NCBI GenBank assembly: GCA_946611445.1
Contig: CAMODP010000035.1
Span: forward strand, 1-13,238
Source: an uncultured Eubacterium sp.
GTDB taxonomy: Bacteria; Bacillota; Clostridia; Lachnospirales; Lachnospiraceae
DNA length: 13,238 bases
Reading direction: 5' to 3'
Under the pieces are notes generated by a model. That model ran no database searches. It saw nothing but the letters and a program-made list of their open reading frames with translations, and was not told where the DNA came from. Below are positions 6,806 through 12,238 of this stretch, in pieces. Positions within the stretch are counted from its first letter, which is position 1. Every line of letters starts with the position of its first letter. The position numbers were made by a program, and so were the translations under genes.

Positions 6806-6890
6806 GTTCAGAATCATGCGGAATTTGGGAGAAACAGAAACGCTGAAGGCGCGTCTGCGGTGTGGTTCTGAACAGTTGCGGTTTTCAGAA
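6806..6890 (+). promoter_or_regulatory. uppS leader with mutually exclusive stems
   Basis: TTCTGAAC (6866-6873) can pair with GTTCAGAA upstream (6806-6813, 8 bp perfect). Alternatively its first seven bases can pair with TTCAGAA downstream (6884-6890, 7 bp, 11-base loop). The two pairings exclude each other. The downstream stem ends directly against the AAGGAG Shine-Dalgarno of uppS (6891-6896). The pairings are visible in the sequence; a regulatory role is inferred. Confidence 0.45.
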
Positions 6891-6906
6891 AAGGAGCAGA
6901 CAGGCT

Positions 6907-7611
6907 ATGAAGATCCCCAATCATATTGCCATCATTCTGGACGGAAACGGCCGCTGGGCGAAGAGCAAGGGCCGTCCGAGAAGCTACGGGCACGTCGTCG
7001 GCTGCGACAACCTGGAAAAGATGTGCAACGTGATCTGCGATATGGGCGTAAAATATCTGACCGTATACGCGTTCTCGACAGAAAACTGGAAGCGCTCCGC
7101 CGAAGAGGTCGGCGTCCTCATGAACCTGTTCCGCCGCTATCTGAAGCGGTGTGAGAGGAACGCGAAAAAAAGACAGATGCGCGTGAAGATCATCGGCGAT
7201 CCGACCGGCATGGCGCCGGATATTCAGGATATGATCGCAGAACTGGAGGGCATGTCCGCCGGGTATGACCACATGTTTTTCCAGATCGCGCTGAACTACG
7301 GCAGCCGTGATGAGATGCGGCGCGCCGCGGCGAAGATGACGGCGGACGCGCGGGACGGAAAGCTGCGCCCTGAAGACATGAGCGAAGAGGTCTTTGCCTC
7401 ATATCTGGACACGGCGGGGATCCCGGATCCGGATCTGCTGATCCGCACAAGCGGAGAGCAGCGGCTGTCGAACTTCCTTCTCTGGCAGTTGGCCTACACG
7501 GAGTTCTACTTCACGGAAACGCCCTGGCCGGCCTTCGACGAGAAGGAACTGATGAAAGCCATAGAGGCATACAACAACCGCGATCGGCGGTTCGGAGACG
7601 CAAAATCATGA
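6907..7611 (+). CDS. uppS: Undecaprenyl-diphosphate synthase (cis-isoprenyl transferase)
   Basis: Condenses isopentenyl diphosphate onto farnesyl diphosphate in cis configuration to make the C55 lipid carrier of peptidoglycan and other wall polymers; acts at the cytoplasmic membrane face. The 234-aa product has the N-terminal HIAIILDGNGRWAKSKG (catalytic Asp12), FSTENWKRS (56-64), and the family signature DLLIRTSGEQRLSNFLLWQ (176-194) with the following YTEFYF. AAGGAG at 6891-6896 supports the ATG at 6907, and the protein then starts MKIPNHIAII as is typical. An in-frame ATG at 6862 would put the Shine-Dalgarno inside the gene. The 187-bp gap after frr is long for this run and is structured. 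Confidence 0.96.
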   Translation: MKIPNHIAIILDGNGRWAKSKGRPRSYGHVVGCDNLEKMCNVICDMGVKYLTVYAFSTENWKRSAEEVGVLMNLFRRYLKRCERNAKKRQMRVKIIGDPTGMAPDIQDMIAELEGMSAGYDHMFFQIALNYGSRDEMRRAAAKMTADARDGKLRPEDMSEEVFASYLDTAGIPDPDLLIRTSGEQRLSNFLLWQLAYTEFYFTETPWPAFDEKELMKAIEAYNNRDRRFGDAKS

Positions 7612-7633
7612 AATAAGCAGTGAGCCAAAGTCA

Positions 7634-7718
7634 TGAGACTGCCGTGCTTGCACGAGCAGGCGAATGATCTGGGCGAACGCCAAACATGAGGATGGAGCGA
7701 AGCGCAGCCATGCACAGC
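7634..7718. repeat. Structured intergenic element between uppS and cdsA
   Basis: Several small palindromes are clustered: CGTG-CTTG-CACG (7643-7654), GGC-GAAC-GCC (7672-7681) and ATGG/CCAT (7692-7695, 7708-7711) around GCGAAGCGC. The outer arms 7641-7650 and 7709-7718 pair at 8 of 10 positions. There is no T-run and no coding pattern. The look is that of a REP-like dispersed intergenic element, but dispersal cannot be tested in this window. Confidence 0.4.
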
Positions 7719-7761
7719 TTCTTTCATACCGGTTTGTGAACAAAGAATATGGGTAACAATC

Positions 7762-8658
7762 ATGAACATTACGACTACCGCAGCGGCGGGACTGGCGGGC
7801 ATAGTTGTCTGCGTGGCTGTCCTGTACCTGACCAGAAAAACGGACAATTCCTTTATAACAAGGCTCATCAGCGGCATCCTGCTTATACTGGCTGCCCTGC
7901 TGACCATCATCCCCGGCGGCGCGGTGCTGCTGGTTATGTGCCTCTTTTTGTCGCTTACCGCCATGCTGGAGCTGCTGCGTGCCCTGGGGGTGCAGGGAGA
8001 AAAACAGATGCCGGGCCTGTCCGCGTGCATCGGGTACGGCGGGATCGTCCTGTACTATGCCGCGCTGTACGCGGGTATCAGAGAGCTGCAGTCAGCCATG
8101 ATCGTCCTGACGTTTCTGGCCCTGCTGTTTTCCTATGTGTTCCGCTGGCCCAACGGTTCCCTGGACAAGATCATAAAAGTTTTCTTCTGCATGTTCTACG
8201 CCGGCGTGCTGCTGTCCTTTATATGGCAGACCAGGGCACTGCCGCACGGCCTGTATGTAGTGTGGCTGATCTTCCTGAGTTCCTGGGGGTCTGACACCTG
8301 CGCGTACTGTGCCGGCATGCTCTTCGGAAAGCATAAGATGACGCCGCACCTCAGTCCCAAGAAAACAATAGAAGGCGCTGTCGGAGGCGTGGCCGGCGCC
8401 GTGATTCTGGGCGTTGTCTACGCCCTGCTCACACCGCACGCAATACCTGTCTGGTCCTACGCGGTGATCTGCGGGGCCGGCGCGCTGCTGTCCATGGTCG
8501 GCGACCTGGCAGCTTCCGCCATCAAGAGAGATGCGGGCATCAAGGACTACGGGCGCCTGATCCCGGGCCACGGCGGCGTGATGGACCGCTTCGACAGCGT
8601 GATCGTTACCGCGCCGGTGATCTATTTTCTGGCGGCCCTGTTCGGGAGAGGACTGTAA
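7762..8658 (+). CDS. cdsA: Phosphatidate cytidylyltransferase (CDP-diacylglycerol synthase)
   Basis: Makes CDP-diacylglycerol from phosphatidate and CTP, the branch point to phosphatidylglycerol and cardiolipin; integral membrane enzyme. The 298-aa product is mostly hydrophobic with roughly eight to ten membrane segments. The C-terminal CdsA signature is complete: SAIKRDAGIKDYG followed by PGHGGVMDRFDS (252-279), plus the upstream HLSPKKTIEGAVGG (196-209). The first 30 residues add a membrane segment (about 4-22) before FITRLISGILLI, where many homologues begin. No strong Shine-Dalgarno precedes the ATG (only GGGT at 7751-7754). I see no good alternative start nearby, so the extended N terminus is kept with some doubt. 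dxr follows after 15 bases. Confidence 0.93.
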   Translation: MNITTTAAAGLAGIVVCVAVLYLTRKTDNSFITRLISGILLILAALLTIIPGGAVLLVMCLFLSLTAMLELLRALGVQGEKQMPGLSACIGYGGIVLYYAALYAGIRELQSAMIVLTFLALLFSYVFRWPNGSLDKIIKVFFCMFYAGVLLSFIWQTRALPHGLYVVWLIFLSSWGSDTCAYCAGMLFGKHKMTPHLSPKKTIEGAVGGVAGAVILGVVYALLTPHAIPVWSYAVICGAGALLSMVGDLAASAIKRDAGIKDYGRLIPGHGGVMDRFDSVIVTAPVIYFLAALFGRGL

Positions 8659-8673
8659 AGGAGAGACTGACAT

Positions 8674-9822
8674 ATGAAGAAGATCGCAATACTGGGCTCC
8701 ACCGGCTCGATCGGCACGCAGACGCTGGACGTCGTGCGCCGGAACGGTGACATACAGGTAACGGCGCTGACCGCCAACCGCAATATAGACATGCTGGAGC
8801 AGCAGATCCGGGAGTTCCGCCCGGCGCTGGCCGCAGTGGGAGATGAAACCCTGGCCGCGGAGCTGCGGACCAGGATCGCGGATACAGATACCCGCGTGGC
8901 TGCAGGCATGGACGGACTCGTAGAGGCAGCGACAGAGCCGCAGGCGGAGATCGTCGTGACGGCTGTTGTCGGCATGATCGGCATCCGGCCGACCATTGCC
9001 GCCATTGAGGCGGGAAAAGACATCGCCCTGGCGAACAAGGAAACCCTCGTGACTGCCGGGCATCTGATCATGCCGCTGGCAGAGAAGAAAGGCGTGCGGA
9101 TCCTTCCCGTAGACAGCGAGCACTGCGCGATATTCCAGTGCCTGCACGGCGAGAACCGCACCGAGGCGGATTATCTGTGGATCACGGCTTCCGGCGGCCC
9201 CTTCCGCGGCAGAAAAAGAGAAGAGCTGGCGGATATGCGCCCGGCGGATGCCCTGAAGCACCCGAACTGGAATATGGGCAGCAAGATCACCATCGATTCC
9301 GCGACCCTCGTGAACAAGGGCCTGGAAGTCATGGAGGCGCGCTGGCTGTTTGGGATGCCGCTGGAACGGATCCGCGTCGTGGTACAGCCGGCCAGCGTCA
9401 TTCATTCCATGGTGGAGTTCCGGGACGGGGCTGTCATGGCGCAGCTTGGCGCGCCGGATATGCGCATGCCCATACAGTATGCGCTGTACTATCCGGAACG
9501 GCGGCCGCTGCCGGTGGACCGCCTGGATTTCCTGACGCTGCAGCAGATCCGTTTCGAGGCACCTGACACCGACACATTCCTCGGACTGCCGCTGGCGCGG
9601 GAGGCCGCGCAGACAGGCGGCAGCATGCCGACCGTATTTAATGCCGCCAATGAAAAGGCGGTTGCCCTGTTCCTGCGGGAAAAGATCCGCTTCCTGGAGA
9701 TCTATGACGTGATCCGCGGCGCGATGGAGCAGCACACGCTGATCCCGGAGCCGGGACTTGACGCGATCCTGCAGACAGAGCAGGATACCTATGCCTGGAT
9801 AGAAAGCAGGTGGAAAGCTTGA
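8674..9822 (+). CDS. dxr: 1-deoxy-D-xylulose 5-phosphate reductoisomerase
   Basis: Rearranges and reduces DXP to 2-C-methyl-D-erythritol 4-phosphate with NADPH, the committed step of the MEP isoprenoid pathway; cytoplasmic. The 382-aa length is typical. Visible are the NADPH-binding ILGSTGSIGTQTLDV (6-20), ALANKETLVTAG (118-129), the metal site PVDSEHCAIFQ with Asp147 and Glu149, TASGGPFRG (171-179), and ITIDSATLVNKGLEVMEARW with Lys215 and Glu218. VVQPASVIHSMVEF (236-249) follows. AAAGGAG just after the cdsA stop supports the ATG. Its last codons overlap the start of rseP. It makes precursors for the UppS product encoded upstream. Confidence 0.97.
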   Translation: MKKIAILGSTGSIGTQTLDVVRRNGDIQVTALTANRNIDMLEQQIREFRPALAAVGDETLAAELRTRIADTDTRVAAGMDGLVEAATEPQAEIVVTAVVGMIGIRPTIAAIEAGKDIALANKETLVTAGHLIMPLAEKKGVRILPVDSEHCAIFQCLHGENRTEADYLWITASGGPFRGRKREELADMRPADALKHPNWNMGSKITIDSATLVNKGLEVMEARWLFGMPLERIRVVVQPASVIHSMVEFRDGAVMAQLGAPDMRMPIQYALYYPERRPLPVDRLDFLTLQQIRFEAPDTDTFLGLPLAREAAQTGGSMPTVFNAANEKAVALFLREKIRFLEIYDVIRGAMEQHTLIPEPGLDAILQTEQDTYAWIESRWKA

Positions 9823-11114
9823 AATATATAGTTGCGTTTCTGATACTGAGCGCTGTGATCCTGTTCCATGAATTCGGTCACTTTCTGCTCGCCAAGAAAA
9901 ACGGCGTGACCGTCCTGGAATTTGCACTGGGCATGGGACCGATCCTGTTTTCCTTTGAAAAAAACGGCACCGTTTACGCCCTGAAGGCCCTCCCGTTCGG
10001 CGGGTCCTGCGCCATGCTCGGCGAAGACAGCGCGGAAGATGAGCAGCTGGAGGGCAGCTTCTCCGGGGCGGCGCTGTGGCGGCGCGCGCTGATCGTGGCT
10101 GCCGGGCCGGTGTTCAACTTTATCCTGGCCTTTCTGGTGGCTGTACTGACGATCGTGCTGTCCGGATATGATCCGGCTGTTATCACAGAGATAGAGGAAG
10201 GCTCGCCGGCGGCAGAGGCCGGACTGATGGCCGGAGACAGGGTGGTCCGCTATGAGGGGAACGGCATCGCGAATGCCCGTGAGCTCTATACGGACATTGT
10301 CATGGACGGCGTGCCCCTGGACCAGGTCGACCTCACGGTGGAACGCGACGGACAGAAGGTCCGGATCCATTACGTTCCGGAGACGACAAAGCGCTATCTG
10401 CTGGGCTTTTCCTATGCGGATATGAATGACCAGCTGGTCATCACAAAGCTCAACAAGGGCGGCACCCTGCGCAAGGCCGGGGCGGCGGTCAACGATGCGA
10501 TCACATCCATCAACGGCCAGCCGGTTTCCTCAATGGAAGAGCTGCAGGCGTATCTGGCCGAGCACCCGCTGGATGATTCCCCGGTAGACCTGGTGCTGCA
10601 GCGGGGACACAAAGAGATCGTCCTGAATGATCTGGTCCCGCAGATGACAGAGACGGCAGTCCTCGACTTCGGCTTCAGCCTGGCGAGAGAGAAGCAGTCC
10701 ATCCTGAGCGCGCTGCGCTGCGGCGCCGGTGAGGTGGGCTACTGGATCCACGTCACGGTAAAATCGCTGGCCAGCATTTTCAACGGCACCTTCAGCATCA
10801 ATGACATGTCCGGCCCGGTCGGCGTGGTGCGCGCGGTCGGAGATGTCTATGAGGAAGTAGTGCCTGCGGGTCCGATGATGGTCTTCCTGTCCATGATGGA
10901 TATGCTGATCCTGATCTCGGCAAACCTGGGCGTCATGAATCTGCTGCCTTTACCGGCGCTGGACGGCGGCCGACTCTTTTTCATGCTGATTGAGGCCGTC
11001 CGACGCAAACCGCTGAATCGGGAGCTGGAAGGCCGCGTGCACCTGACCGGGCTGTTCGTACTCCTGCTGTTCATCATGTACATTACCGTGCAGGATGTGA
11101 TGAAGATCCTCTGA
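9810..11114 (+). CDS. rseP: Site-2 zinc metalloprotease RseP/RasP
   Basis: Intramembrane protease that cleaves membrane-spanning substrates such as anti-sigma factors and remnant signal peptides. With the GTG at 9810 it has 434 residues. It shows an N-terminal membrane helix with the zinc motif HEFGH (His20, Glu21, His24), LPFGGSCAMLGE (61-72) and a second helix near 93-118. Two PDZ-like domains follow (about 122-195 and 205-280), then the C-terminal NLLPLPALDGGRL (377-389) with the third zinc ligand Asp385, and a last membrane helix (about 412-428). The start overlaps the end of dxr. GTG at 9810 has only weak Shine-Dalgarno support; TTG at 9819 has AGGTGG (9808-9813) five bases upstream and would give a 431-aa protein. 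The difference does not touch the active site. Confidence 0.93.
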   Translation: MESLKYIVAFLILSAVILFHEFGHFLLAKKNGVTVLEFALGMGPILFSFEKNGTVYALKALPFGGSCAMLGEDSAEDEQLEGSFSGAALWRRALIVAAGPVFNFILAFLVAVLTIVLSGYDPAVITEIEEGSPAAEAGLMAGDRVVRYEGNGIANARELYTDIVMDGVPLDQVDLTVERDGQKVRIHYVPETTKRYLLGFSYADMNDQLVITKLNKGGTLRKAGAAVNDAITSINGQPVSSMEELQAYLAEHPLDDSPVDLVLQRGHKEIVLNDLVPQMTETAVLDFGFSLAREKQSILSALRCGAGEVGYWIHVTVKSLASIFNGTFSINDMSGPVGVVRAVGDVYEEVVPAGPMMVFLSMMDMLILISANLGVMNLLPLPALDGGRLFFMLIEAVRRKPLNRELEGRVHLTGLFVLLLFIMYITVQDVMKIL

Positions 11115-11125
11115 TACTTCGAACA

Positions 11126-11154
11126 TTGACGCTTCGATTGACGCAGCATATGGT
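11126..11154 (+). promoter_or_regulatory. Candidate sigma-A-type promoter upstream of the sortase gene
   Basis: TTGACG (11126-11131) and TATGGT (11149-11154) are separated by 17 bases, matching the -35 box at five of six and the -10 box at four of six positions. It lies just after rseP and would drive the sortase-pilin genes. CTTCGA..TTGACG occurs twice (11118-11131 and 11132-11143), so part of the region is an imperfect direct repeat. Consensus match only. Confidence 0.35.
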
Positions 11155-11172
11155 GTAATACAGGTAAACTCA

Positions 11173-11200
11173 CCGGAAGTTTATCCGGAAAATGTTTTTT
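11173..11200 (+). terminator. Weak hairpin with T6 tail after rseP, candidate terminator
   Basis: CCGGA (11173-11177) pairs with TCCGG (11184-11188) over AGTTTA. The unpaired AAAATG-type spacer is followed by TTTTTT (11195-11200). The stem is short and the T-run is displaced by six bases. AAACT (11166-11170) and AGTTT (11178-11182) offer a competing stem. It may end the rseP transcript or act as a leaky element ahead of the sortase gene. Confidence 0.4.
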
Positions 11201-11272
11201 GCCGCATCTGAACGGCTGTAATTGTGAAATATGATTGAAAAAAACTGCATTTCGTAGTACTCTTATAGTAAT

Positions 11273-12187
11273 ATGGATCGTAGTGTAAAGAAAAATAAAA
11301 AGAACGGAAAAAAGAAGGTCAGTCTTCTGAATGTCGTTCTTGTTCTGGTTATGCTCATCGGTCTGGGTATTATTGCCTATCCGACTTTTGCCGACTGGTG
11401 GAACAACTTCCATCAGAGCAGGGCGATCGCCGGCTATGTGGAGCAGGTAGCCCAGATGGATCCGGAGACCTTCGAGCGCATGTGGAAGGAAGCCGAAGAG
11501 TACAACGAGCGGCTCCTGCACAAATCAAACCGGTTTGTCCTCAGTGAGGAGGAAAAGAAAGAGTACGAATCCATCCTCGATGTAACCGGAAACGGCATCA
11601 TGGGTTACATAGACATACCGAAGATTGATGTGAGCCTTCCCGTGTACCACGGCACCGACGACGAGGTACTGCAGATCGCCATCGGCCATATCGAGGGGAC
11701 ATCCTTCCCGGTAGGCGGCATCGGCAATCACTCGGCTATGTCCGGACACAGAGGCCTTCCCTCAGCAAAGCTGTTCACGAATATCGACGAGCTGAAGGAA
11801 GGAGACCGTTTCCTGCTGCAGGTGATGGACCGCACCCTGACCTATGAGGTGGACCAGATCCACGTGGTTCTGCCCGATGAAATGCAGGACCTGGACTTCG
11901 ATGAGAAGCAGGACTTCAGCACACTGATCACATGCACCCCCTACGGCATCAACACCCACCGTCTTCTGGTGCGGGGCCACAGGGTGGCGACTGAGACACT
12001 GGATGTACATTTTACAGCAGAGGCCATGAGACTGGAGCCGATCCTGGCAGCGCCCATGCTGGCGTCGCCGTTCCTCCTGCTCATGCTGCTGGTATTGCTG
12101 GGCTCGACCAGAGGCAGCAAAAATGGCAAGAACAAGAGAAGAAGAAAGAAAACAGCGCGGAAAACGAAGAGTACGGGAATCGCATAA
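11273..12187 (+). CDS. Class C sortase (pilin polymerase)
   Basis: Predicted membrane transpeptidase that joins pilin subunits through their sorting motifs. The 304-aa product has a basic N terminus, a membrane segment (about 17-38), an extracellular sortase domain (about 108-245), a second hydrophobic segment (about 256-277) and a Lys/Arg-rich cytoplasmic tail, the topology of class C enzymes. Catalytic residues are His159 in SGHRGLPSAKLF, Cys221 in TLITCTPYG, and Arg230 in NTHRLLVRGHR. GNGIMGYIDIPKI and LPVYHGTDDEVL are also typical. I see no Asp-Pro-aromatic lid motif in the region before residue 108. The ATG has no Shine-Dalgarno and an in-frame stop lies at 11255-11257, so there is no upstream alternative. 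The following gene is a pilin-like protein, its probable substrate. Confidence 0.93.
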   Translation: MDRSVKKNKKNGKKKVSLLNVVLVLVMLIGLGIIAYPTFADWWNNFHQSRAIAGYVEQVAQMDPETFERMWKEAEEYNERLLHKSNRFVLSEEEKKEYESILDVTGNGIMGYIDIPKIDVSLPVYHGTDDEVLQIAIGHIEGTSFPVGGIGNHSAMSGHRGLPSAKLFTNIDELKEGDRFLLQVMDRTLTYEVDQIHVVLPDEMQDLDFDEKQDFSTLITCTPYGINTHRLLVRGHRVATETLDVHFTAEAMRLEPILAAPMLASPFLLLMLLVLLGSTRGSKNGKNKRRRKKTARKTKSTGIA

Positions 12188-12195
12188 GTTATTTG

Positions 12196-12233
12196 GTCCC
12201 TTGAGAACGTTCCCAGAAAACGGGACAAGGAGG
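12196..12233 (+). promoter_or_regulatory. Pilin ribosome-binding site with overlapping stem options
   Basis: AAGGAGG at 12227-12233, five bases before the ATG, is a near-perfect Shine-Dalgarno. Upstream, GTCCC (12196-12200) can pair with GGGAC (12222-12226), leaving the site free. CCTTG (12199-12203) can instead pair with CAAGG (12226-12230), covering its first part. The two stems share bases and exclude each other. GAACGTTC (12205-12212 region) is a palindrome in the loop. Stems are only 5 bp, so this is tentative. Confidence 0.35.
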
Positions 12234-12238
12234 TTATT

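Noticed and set aside
6816..7154. 112-codon + strand frame before and inside uppS
   Set aside because: Out of frame with uppS, Arg-rich shadow composition, and it covers the structured leader.
8092..9927. 611-codon open frame on the - strand opposite cdsA, dxr and rseP
   Set aside because: It is antisense to three secure genes, has no family resemblance and a composition typical of GC-rich shadow frames (Arg, His, Gln rich).
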